From Streptomyces sp. RKAG293 (lineage in GTDB: Bacteria > Actinomycetota > Actinomycetes > Streptomycetales > Streptomycetaceae), in NCBI RefSeq assembly GCF_023701745.1, contig NZ_JAJOZB010000001.1:2982501-3046500 (forward strand): a stretch of 64,000 bases of DNA, in the 5' to 3' direction. Below are positions 52,462 to 58,921 of the stretch, piece after piece. Numbering within the stretch: position 1 is the stretch's first letter; each line of letters opens with the position of its first letter. The notes under the pieces were generated by a model that was given only the letters and a program-made list of their open reading frames with translations, had not been told where the DNA came from and ran no database searches. Made by a program: the position numbers and the translations under genes.

Positions 52462-53394
52462 ATGCGGACCGGAGCACGCGCCGCCACCGCGCTCACCCTC
52501 GCACTCGTCCTCGCAGGACCGCTCGTCCCCGCCGCCCAAGCGGCGGGGACGAGCCCTCCGGCAGCCCGAAAAACCCAGGCGTACGCGCCGGCCCCGGCCG
52601 CGGCGCACAGCCGGGTGCTCACCGTCCCCGGCACCGTCAACGCCCGGGACACCGGCGGCTACCGCACCTACGACGGCGCCACCACCCGGTGGAAAACCCT
52701 CTACCGGACCGAGAGCCTGGCCAAGATCCCGCCGGCCGGCGTCACCGCCCTCGCCGGGCTCGGACTGCGCGCCGTCATCGACCTGCGCAGCCCCTCCGAG
52801 GTCCAGGCCGACGGCGCCGACCGGCTCCCGGCCGGGCCGGTACCGGTCGCGCTGCCCGTCGACGACACCGGCCTGTACCTGTTCATCGCGCAGGTCGTCG
52901 GCAGCGCCGACCCGGCCGCCCAGGAGGCGGCCCTCGGCGGTAACCGGGCGGCGCAGCGGATGCGGACCGCCTACCGCGGCTTCGTCACGTCAGCGGCGAA
53001 CCGCGCCGCCCTCGGCGCCGCGATCCGCCGGATCGCGGACTCCACGGGCCCGGTGGTGGTCCACTGCACCGCGGGCAAGGACCGTACGGGCGTACTGATC
53101 GACACGGTCCTGCGGGCCGTCGGCGTACCGCAGTCCACGACCACCGCCGACTACCTGCTCTCCAACGACCTGCGCGCCGCCGCCGACCGGGCCGTACGCG
53201 ACCAGGTCAAGCAACTGGGCCTGATGCAGAACCCGGACCTCCTCATCCCGCTCCAGGAGGTCAGGACGGAATACCTCGCGGCCTTCCGGGACCAGGCGGA
53301 GCACGACTACGGATCCTTCGGCCGCTTCCTGACCGACGGCCTCGGCCTGGACCCGGCGACGCTGGTACGGCTGCGCCTGCGGCTGGTCGCCTGA
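52462..53394 (+). CDS. secreted dual-specificity/tyrosine phosphatase
   Basis: 310 residues. A signal peptide (ALTLALVLAGPLVPAAQAAG) leads to an N-terminal NARDTGGYRT segment, then VIDLRSPSEVQADG and the catalytic loop HCTAGKDRTG (C-x5-R, about residue 204), as in Mycobacterium PtpB-type (Y_phosphatase3) enzymes. It hydrolyses phosphate esters on proteins or phosphoinositides outside the cell. The 110-bp upstream region has an AT-rich stretch likely to contain the promoter. Confidence 0.9.
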   Translation: MRTGARAATALTLALVLAGPLVPAAQAAGTSPPAARKTQAYAPAPAAAHSRVLTVPGTVNARDTGGYRTYDGATTRWKTLYRTESLAKIPPAGVTALAGLGLRAVIDLRSPSEVQADGADRLPAGPVPVALPVDDTGLYLFIAQVVGSADPAAQEAALGGNRAAQRMRTAYRGFVTSAANRAALGAAIRRIADSTGPVVVHCTAGKDRTGVLIDTVLRAVGVPQSTTTADYLLSNDLRAAADRAVRDQVKQLGLMQNPDLLIPLQEVRTEYLAAFRDQAEHDYGSFGRFLTDGLGLDPATLVRLRLRLVA

Positions 53395-53404
53395 CCCGCA
53401 AAAG

Positions 53405-53459
53405 GCCCGGGAGGGGCCCGGGAGGGGCCCGGGAGGGGCCCGGGAGGGGCCCGGGAGCG
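53405..53459 (+). repeat. five copies of an 11-bp tandem repeat after the phosphatase gene
   Basis: GCCCGGGAGGG repeats head to tail five times, followed by a degenerate sixth copy. Each unit contains CCCGGG, so the tract can fold back on itself and may end transcription of the phosphatase gene. It lies 11 bp after the stop. Confidence 0.8.
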
Positions 53460-53520
53460 GTCCGGGAGGCTTGACCAGGCTCCGGGAACATCGTGGCGGT
53501 GGTCGTCGTTGGTGCAGGTC

Positions 53521-54378
53521 ATGACGTCGATTCACGGCACCGAGGTGCTTCGCTACACCGCCTTCTCCGACGACCCGGCCGGGGGCAACCCGGCCGGTGT
53601 CGTCCTGGACGCCTCCGGCCTCGGCGCGACGGAGATGCTCGCCGTCGCCGCCGAGGTCGGCTACTCGGAGACGGCCTTCATCACCGCCTCGCAGGGGCGC
53701 TCCCTCACCGTCCGCTACTTCAGCCCGAAGGCCGAAGTGCCGTTCTGCGGCCATGCCACGGTCGCCACAGCGGTCGCCCTCGGCGAGCGGATCGGCGCGG
53801 GTGACCTGCTGTTCTCGACGGCCGCCGGCGAGATCCCGGTCACGGTCGCACCGGACGCCTCCGGCGCGCTGCGCGCCACGCTCACCAGCGTCGAGCCGAA
53901 GGTCGAGGAGATCCCGGACGCGGCTGTCACCGAGGCGCTCGCGGCCCTCGGCTGGCCGGCCGCCGACCTCGATCCGGCCTTCGCACCCCGGATCGCCTAC
54001 GCCGGCGCCCGCCACCTCGTGCTCGCCGCCGCGACCCGCGAGCGGCTGGCCGCGCTCGACTACGACTTCGAGCGGCTGGCCGCCTTCATGCTCAGCCTCG
54101 ACCTGACCACCGTCCAGTTGGTGTGGCGCGCCTCGGACTCCGTCTTCCACGTCCGCGACCCGTTCCCGGTCGGCGGCGTCGTCGAGGACCCGGCCACCGG
54201 CGCGGCCGCGCTGGCGCTGGGCGCGTACCTCCGCGACCAGCGGCTGGTCACCGCGCCCGCCGTCCTCACCCTCCACCAGGGCGACGACCTCGGCCGCCCC
54301 GGCGTCCTCACCGTCGAACTGCGTGCGGACGACCCCCGCATCCGCGTGAGCGGAACGGGGGCCGCCATCCCGGCCTGA
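53521..54378 (+). CDS. PhzF-family isomerase
   Basis: 285 residues from ATG 53521; an in-frame GTG 12 bp upstream is possible. Motifs of the PhzF fold: FSDDPAGGNPAGVVL, the catalytic Glu in VGYSETAFI, FCGHATVATA and VEDPATGAAALALGAYL. The family includes the phenazine isomerase PhzF and several uncharacterised epimerase-like enzymes. No phenazine genes are linked, so the substrate is open. It converges on the TROVE gene, with 7 bp between the stops. Confidence 0.92.
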   Translation: MTSIHGTEVLRYTAFSDDPAGGNPAGVVLDASGLGATEMLAVAAEVGYSETAFITASQGRSLTVRYFSPKAEVPFCGHATVATAVALGERIGAGDLLFSTAAGEIPVTVAPDASGALRATLTSVEPKVEEIPDAAVTEALAALGWPAADLDPAFAPRIAYAGARHLVLAAATRERLAALDYDFERLAAFMLSLDLTTVQLVWRASDSVFHVRDPFPVGGVVEDPATGAAALALGAYLRDQRLVTAPAVLTLHQGDDLGRPGVLTVELRADDPRIRVSGTGAAIPA

Positions 54379-54385
54379 TCTTTCG

Positions 54386-56029
54386 TCAGACCGCGTTCTC
54401 CCAGGGCCAATTGGCGTCGCGCCCGGCCTCGAGCAGCGGAACCATGCGGAACGCCGCGTCGGTGAGCCCGCCGAACGTGTGGCGGTTCGCGCCACCCGAC
54501 GGCGCGTGGCCGGCGCGGTAGCCCGCGAGGTTCCAGGTGTACATCGGCACCGTGGCCGGGATCGCCACGGTGACCTCCTGGGTGTCCGTACCGGCCTGCT
54601 CGTCGGTGACGATCACCACCCGGTCATGCCCCTTGAACTCCTGTCGCAGCGCGGCGGCGGTGTCCGTGCCGCCGCCCAGGAACCAGCCGCCGTCCTTCCA
54701 CCGGCCGACGGCCTTGAGCAGCGACTCGCCCCGCGGCTGCGGGAACGCCTTGGTGCGCGCTCCCGGCTTGTCGCTGACGTAGTAGCGGGCGCTGGAGAAC
54801 GACACGACATCGCCGCCGGCACACCGCTGTCCCAGCGCGATCCCGAACAGCGCGGCCGCGTCCCAGCGCATCAGCGTGCCGTCCCGGGAGAAACCGGCCT
54901 CCATGGACGAGCTGGTGTCCACCATGACCAGCGTCCGGCCGCCCAGCACCGGGATGTTGGCCAGCGACGCGGTGAGCGCCTTCTCCAGCGCGTACCCCCA
55001 GCGCAGCGACGGTGCCGCGTTGTACGCCGAGTAGAACCGCATCGGCAGCTGACGCGACCGCGCCACCTGCTCCGGGTCGGCGAGCCGCTTCGCGACCCCC
55101 TCGGCGACCTCGTCACTCACCTCGGCCTCGTCGAAGTTGCGGAGATTGCGCAGCAGCGCCATGTACCCCATGGACGGGATCACGGCCTCCCACGCCGCGG
55201 CGTCCATCGGCCCCTGCAGCCACCCCGCCAGCGCCTCCCACGTCATCCCCGCCGCCGCCAGCCGCGCCGCCCCGTCGGACCCGGTCACCAGCGCCCGCCG
55301 CTCCGCGACCGGCACCGCCATCAGCGCGCGGTGCGCGGTCAGCGTCCGGTTCGACGCCGGCGGCACCGCCGTGTCGGGGTTGTGCCGGCGGTCGAGCGCA
55401 TAACGGAACAGCTCGCCCTGCCAAGCCTTTCCGGCGTCCGGCGCGGCGTGCACCAGATTGAGGATGTCGCCGAACCGGTAACCCTTCGACGCGGTGTCGT
55501 ACTTCAGCAGCGACTTCCCGCTGTAGAGCCGCTGCACCGAATCCGCGATACCGCGCTTGACCGGCTTGGGCACATTACGGCCGTACCGAGCGGTCCAGTA
55601 CGCGAGCAGCTCACCGGGCTCGTCCGGCCGCCGCAGCACGGAATCGACGACGGCCCGGTTGGAAACGCCGGAAGTCGCCGTCTCGCCCGTCCCGTTCTCA
55701 AGCCGCACCTTGACGAATTCCGCGGCCCCGACAATGGCCGCCGTCCGCATATTGCCGTCCCCCCGCAGCCACCCGAGCAGCGCCGCCGTCCACCGCGGGT
55801 CCTCGACAGCGAGCTGCCGGACCAGAGCCGTGAAACGGTCGTCACGCTGCCCGCCCGTCTCGTAAAAGGACTCCTGCCCAACGAAGTTCGCGACCGCGAG
55901 CAGGAACAGCTCGCTCTTGGCATCACGCAGATATCCGGCCCCACCCTGATGCGTAACGCTCCGCTCCCCCGAGCTGGCCACGGGCGAGACGACGGACGGC
56001 TTGGCCGTACGGGTATTGAAACGGGACAT
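54386..56029 (-). CDS. rsr: TROVE-domain RNA-binding protein (Ro60/Rsr orthologue)
   Basis: 547 residues from ATG 56029 (MSRFNTRTAKPSVV). The N-terminal 340 residues form the helical TROVE ring (GGAGYLRDAKSELFLLAVANFV, DDRFTALVRQLA, PMDAAAWEAVIPSMGYMALLRNLRNF). The C-terminal third is a von Willebrand A domain with an intact metal-site motif DTSSS at 371-375 and LGGGTDTAAAL. In other bacteria Ro/Rsr binds Y RNAs and works with polynucleotide phosphorylase in RNA decay and stress survival. Two Y RNA-like units lie directly upstream in the same orientation, as at known rsr loci. Confidence 0.95.
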   Translation of the reverse strand: MSRFNTRTAKPSVVSPVASSGERSVTHQGGAGYLRDAKSELFLLAVANFVGQESFYETGGQRDDRFTALVRQLAVEDPRWTAALLGWLRGDGNMRTAAIVGAAEFVKVRLENGTGETATSGVSNRAVVDSVLRRPDEPGELLAYWTARYGRNVPKPVKRGIADSVQRLYSGKSLLKYDTASKGYRFGDILNLVHAAPDAGKAWQGELFRYALDRRHNPDTAVPPASNRTLTAHRALMAVPVAERRALVTGSDGAARLAAAGMTWEALAGWLQGPMDAAAWEAVIPSMGYMALLRNLRNFDEAEVSDEVAEGVAKRLADPEQVARSRQLPMRFYSAYNAAPSLRWGYALEKALTASLANIPVLGGRTLVMVDTSSSMEAGFSRDGTLMRWDAAALFGIALGQRCAGGDVVSFSSARYYVSDKPGARTKAFPQPRGESLLKAVGRWKDGGWFLGGGTDTAAALRQEFKGHDRVVIVTDEQAGTDTQEVTVAIPATVPMYTWNLAGYRAGHAPSGGANRHTFGGLTDAAFRMVPLLEAGRDANWPWENAV

Positions 56030-56050
56030 GAAGAAACCCCCCATAAGGAG

Positions 56051-56092
56051 GGGAGGCGCCACACACCGGACCTGCCGGTGCTGTTGCCTCCC
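56051..56092 (-). terminator. composite stem-loop between the Y RNA-like units and rsr
   Basis: Outer arms GGGAGGC and GCCTCCC (7 bp) enclose inner arms CACCGG and CCGGTG (6 bp). The structure ends 22 bp before the rsr start. It may form the 3' end of the Y RNA transcript or an attenuator in the rsr leader. Confidence 0.5.
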
Positions 56093-56107
56093 GAGATCAG
56101 TCTTGGC

Positions 56108-56219
56108 GGCGGTCGAGGGGATTTGAACCCCACGCGTGAACGCGTTTCAACCAGAGAAGTAACCGTCGCCTTCGCACCGGGAGGTGCAGAGAACAAGCGT
56201 CCAGAGATCAGAGTCGGCT
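56108..56219 (-). ncRNA. Y RNA-like unit 2 (rsr-proximal), with tRNA-type T-arm
   Basis: Read on the minus strand, this unit has the box GGTGCGAAGGCGACGGTTAC (56178 down to 56159, continuing TTCT to 56155). It is followed by a small CGCG hairpin (56133-56144) and a tRNA-type T-arm TGGGGTTCAAATCCCCT (56132-56116). The upstream arm (56219-56213) can pair imperfectly with the box. No D-arm is evident after the T-arm, unlike unit 1. The shared box and T-arm order make it a second, perhaps degenerate, copy. Ends are approximate. Confidence 0.6.
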
Positions 56220-56227
56220 GAGGTGAC

Positions 56228-56366
56228 AATGTGCTCTACCAACTGAGCTACACCGGTCTCACAACCGGCGACGGGACTCGAACCCGCGACACCACCATTA
56301 CCATTGGAAGTAACCCCGGCCTGCGCACCTGGACATGCCCGACTCTAATGACCAACCGCCGGGGTT
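56228..56366 (-). ncRNA. Y RNA-like unit 1 (YrlA type) with a circularly permuted tRNA mimic
   Basis: On the minus strand a 9-bp perfect stem (AACCCCGGC at 56366-56358, GCCGGGGTT at 56320-56312) encloses a 37-nt loop ending in the box GGTGCGCAGGCCGGGGTTAC. Next come a T-arm GCGGGTTCGAGTCCCGT (56287-56271), an acceptor-like strand CGCCGGT (56270-56264), a 6-nt loop, the opposing strand ACCGGTG (56257-56251) and a D-arm GCTCAGTTGGTAGAGC (56248-56233). The two acceptor strands pair over 7 bp with one wobble. This is tRNA with its ends joined and its anticodon side opened, the layout expected of the tRNA-like module of bacterial YrlA RNAs. Location directly upstream of a Ro60 gene supports the call. 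Exact ends are unknown. Confidence 0.78.
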
Positions 56367-56432
56367 TCACCAGGTTTTCCGACGCCCCAGCAGCCCGCGA
56401 GCCATCACACCACGGGCCGGGTGGGATCCTCT

Positions 56433-56545
56433 TCCTGCACAGGGACCTCACCGGCAGCCACAGCAAGCGCAGCGCCAGCAGGCGAAGCATCGTGCTGCGC
56501 CCGGGGCGGCGGGGCGACGCCGGTCATGGCGAGATCCGCCATCGT
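56433..56545 (+). pseudogene. degenerate fragment of the Rep/HTH gene found at 58.9-60.4 kb
   Basis: The plus strand here encodes LHRDLTGSHSKRSASRRS then IVLRPGRRGDAGHG. The intact gene has LHGDLTGKYAVGSYSKLSAD then KRSVVLRPDRQGESDHGH at residues about 38-75. The DNA also matches, with an 18-bp deletion. Only about 40 codons remain, outside any intact gene, between the Y RNA-like units and the end of the secreted-protein gene. It is a relic of a second copy of the element. Confidence 0.7.
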
Positions 56546-56569
56546 TTGTGTCCCCGAGCGATATGGCGT

Positions 56570-57601
56570 TCAGCGGTTGATCGTCTGGACTTCTCGCACC
56601 GTGACGTCCTGCGGCGTTCCAAAGGTCCCTTCCGGGAGGTCCTTCGGATTCGCCTGGCCGGTGCCGGTCCAGCTGATGTGCCAGGTGACTGTGGCCTTGA
56701 GGTGGTACGAGCCGGTGCTGTTCGTGGAGCGCAGATACGTCACCCCGCACGGCGGATTACCCGTGGCGCCTGCCGCATAGGGCGTGCCGACATGTCCGTT
56801 GGCATCCAGCGGGCAGTTTCCGGACCCCGGGTAGACCGTGGCGTCCGGCGTGCCCGGGTCGATGTGCATGCTGACCGGGGTAGCGGTCGTCGTCGCCGAG
56901 ATTCCGTAGTCGGGCAGATAGGCGGTCACCGACACCGGGTGGAACTGCTTACCGTTCAGCCACACCCAGGTTGGCAGATTCACCGTCTGGTTGCCGGCCG
57001 GATTCATCGTCGCAGCGCCCTGCGGAATGAGGATCTGCGCATACGCCAGCTGCGCCAGGATCGCCGGAGTCACTGCGTTCGGATGCCCCGCCGGGGCGGG
57101 CTCGCCCTTGTCGACCCAGAAGGGCTCATCGGTACAACTGAACGCCTTCGGATCGGCATACCGCGAGGGGTCGGCGTACCCGGCCCACCAGAATCCCTTG
57201 CCGGCCTTGTCCGCATTGAAGTTCGTGTACGGGTGACCGTCGACGTAACGGTCACGCTGCGCGTTGACCCACATATATCCGACGGACGGTTGCGACCAGA
57301 CGCCCTCGGACGACGCCTTGAGCTGGTCGGGGGTGTACATGGGCTGATACCAGCAAGCCGGCGGCGCCCATGTCCCCACGGGGGTCAGCGGCCCGGCACC
57401 GTCGCCGCTACCGTTGTGACCCTTGTTGTACTGGACTCCGACGGCTGCCGCGATCGTTCCTTTGCCCGGATCGGTCGTGCCACCGCCGACATTGCCGATT
57501 CCACCACCGCCACCGGCATGGGCGATGCCCGGCATCAGAGCCAGCAGGGACAGTGCCGAGAAGACGATGGCGGCCTTCGCCCGCAAGGTCACGGCTGGCA
57601 C
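56570..57601 (-). CDS. secreted protein of an accessory element, function unknown
   Basis: 343 residues from GTG 57601, favoured by GGGGAG seven bases upstream; GTG 57592 (overlapping the preceding stop as GTGA) is an alternative. A signal peptide (AIVFSALSLLALMPGIAHA) is followed by a Gly-rich stretch and a long domain rich in Trp, Tyr and Pro (PPACWYQPMYTPDQL, GYADPSRYADPKAFSC, NLPTWVWLNGKQFHPVSVTAYLP, GVTYLRSTNSTGSYHLKATVTW). Several cysteines suggest disulphides. It is coupled to the lipoprotein gene upstream. I do not recognise a catalytic motif. Confidence 0.8.
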   Translation of the reverse strand: MPAVTLRAKAAIVFSALSLLALMPGIAHAGGGGGIGNVGGGTTDPGKGTIAAAVGVQYNKGHNGSGDGAGPLTPVGTWAPPACWYQPMYTPDQLKASSEGVWSQPSVGYMWVNAQRDRYVDGHPYTNFNADKAGKGFWWAGYADPSRYADPKAFSCTDEPFWVDKGEPAPAGHPNAVTPAILAQLAYAQILIPQGAATMNPAGNQTVNLPTWVWLNGKQFHPVSVTAYLPDYGISATTTATPVSMHIDPGTPDATVYPGSGNCPLDANGHVGTPYAAGATGNPPCGVTYLRSTNSTGSYHLKATVTWHISWTGTGQANPKDLPEGTFGTPQDVTVREVQTINR

Positions 57602-58233
57602 TGCTTGGCTCCCCTGACCGACCCCACGTTGTCAGTCTGCCAAACGCCCTGCTGGTTCTTCTTGAGGTGCGTGTTGTAGAGCACGTAACTATCAGCGGTC
57701 GTCGGAGTGTTGTCAATCTTTCCGGTCTTTCGATGCTTCAGGAATTCCTTGCTCTCATCGGAGCAATAGATCACCGAAGCCGAGCCATCATCAAGGATGG
57801 CCGCCTTGCGATGGAAGAATCGAACCTCCCCCGTCCAGGTAAAGCCCTTACTCAGAGCACCCTGAACGAAGGCGAGGGAAGACTCCAACCCCTTTCCGCT
57901 GCCGTAAAATCCCAAGGCTTTGGTCTTCGTGGTTCCCTGGAAAATGGCGTCGTCCATCGACTCGACCCAGTGAGCATTGTCGGCCAGCACCGCGTCCTTG
58001 ACCGGATCTCCGGTGTGTTGGCCCTCGAAAACGTCCTTGGCATCTGCCGGAAACGTGACCACCGGACGTCCGGCCACGATCGTGGTCGTAGGCGCCGCCG
58101 AGGCGGATGGTGAGCCCGTAGGTACACCTGCGATCTTGTCCGAAGTCGTGGAGTCACTGCCCCCGCAGGCGGACAACAGCAAGACGGCGGACGTCGCAAC
58201 GCTGACAGCAGCGAACGCGGTGGGGACACGCAT
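57589..58233 (-). CDS. lipoprotein of an accessory element, function unknown
   Basis: 214 residues from ATG 58233 with GGGAGC upstream. The signal peptide ends in lipobox LSAC. The mature part begins with a Ser/Thr/Pro linker and then an NTF2-like-looking domain (DPVKDAVLADNAHWVESMDDAI, FTWTGEVRFFHRKAAILDDGSASVIYCSDESKEF, GVWQTDNVGSVRG). The stop overlaps the start of the secreted-protein gene, so the two are made together and may form a complex at the cell surface. Codon usage is less GC-biased than in the left part of the window. Confidence 0.78.
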   Translation of the reverse strand: MRVPTAFAAVSVATSAVLLLSACGGSDSTTSDKIAGVPTGSPSASAAPTTTIVAGRPVVTFPADAKDVFEGQHTGDPVKDAVLADNAHWVESMDDAIFQGTTKTKALGFYGSGKGLESSLAFVQGALSKGFTWTGEVRFFHRKAAILDDGSASVIYCSDESKEFLKHRKTGKIDNTPTTADSYVLYNTHLKKNQQGVWQTDNVGSVRGAKQCQP

Positions 58234-58333
58234 GATCGACAAGCTCCCGTTTCGGTCGGCGGACACCGCCGGACCGGACTCATCAACGCGTCTCACCTGC
58301 GCCCCGTGCCCCGCCCACAGCCCCGTACTCAGA

Positions 58334-58355
58334 ACCCATGACACTACACATGGGT
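58334..58355. promoter_or_regulatory. inverted repeat upstream of the lipoprotein gene
   Basis: ACCCATG and CATGGGT are separated by 8 bp. The site lies 100 bp upstream of the lipoprotein start, in a gene-free stretch, and could be an operator. Apart from it, the iterons and the approach to the Rep-like gene, I see nothing definite between 58234 and 58921. Confidence 0.4.
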
Positions 58356-58674
58356 CATACGGGGCACGAGAGGGCCTCCGTGAGCCACGCGGAGTGCTGT
58401 GCGCGCCCCGGCTGCGCCTCACGGAGGGGCGGGCATGGCACACGGTCACGCACCGGTCCGTGCTGAGGCTCCGCGCCAATCGGCAGGCCTTCGAACCGAG
58501 TTCAGCACCAGCAGGCTGGCTTCGACGACCGTCGCACTCCCGAAAACACCCTTTGACCAGCGGGGCGGTACAGGCGGCGGACGAGTCGGCCTGTACGCCG
58601 GGTTCATCGGCCACACCGTTCTGACCTGCACCTATGGAGTTAGAACCGGTTGTGACCTGCTAGGACGGGTTGCA

Positions 58675-58756
58675 GAGGCAATCGGAGGCAATCAGAGCCA
58701 ATCGCTCTGGTTCGACCCCGATTCGACCCGACGCTCAGAGGCAATCAGAGGCAGTC
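58675..58756 (+). repeat. five iteron-like 9-mers spaced by 10 bp
   Basis: GAGGCAATC or close variants start at 58675, 58685, 58695 (GAGCCAATC), 58738 and 58748 (GAGGCAGTC). Three form one block and two another, each with a 10-bp period, one turn of the helix. Each block is followed by a CTCTG. They lie 170-250 bp before the Rep/HTH gene, the position expected for binding sites of a replication initiator or autoregulator. Confidence 0.7.
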
Positions 58757-58921
58757 ACTCTGCTTGGCCCTGATCGTCGCCCTCGGTCGAGCCGCGTTGG
58801 GGACGTCTGCCTCCCATGGTGCCAGACACACCGAAGCCCTTTCAGGACGGCAATCCTGGAGGCTTCGCTGGCACCGTTCGGAGGTCGGTTCCGGATGCCA
58901 CCCCTGGTTTAGCCGGCCTGG

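Noticed and set aside
53405..53459. CRISPR-like repeat array
   Set aside because: Units are 11 bp, contiguous without spacers, and no cas gene is present anywhere in the window.
53521..54378. Phenazine biosynthesis because of a PhzF-family gene
   Set aside because: No other phz gene is linked, and PhzF-fold proteins are widespread with unrelated roles.
56231..56290. Ordinary tRNA genes at 56.1-56.3 kb, suggested by perfect D- and T-arms
   Set aside because: No anticodon arm can be built; the T-arm precedes the D-arm and the acceptor strands are joined. A Y RNA tRNA mimic next to a Ro60 gene fits better.
56108..56290. The two T-arm-like stretches as attL/attR of an integrated element
   Set aside because: They differ at several positions (GGGTTCGAGTCCC against GGGTTCAAATCCC), lie only 155 bp apart with no genes between, and no integrase is visible.
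58234..58674. Possible genes in the stretch before the iterons
   Set aside because: Open frames on both strands have no ribosome site, no codon bias and no recognisable motif; only one inverted repeat stands out.
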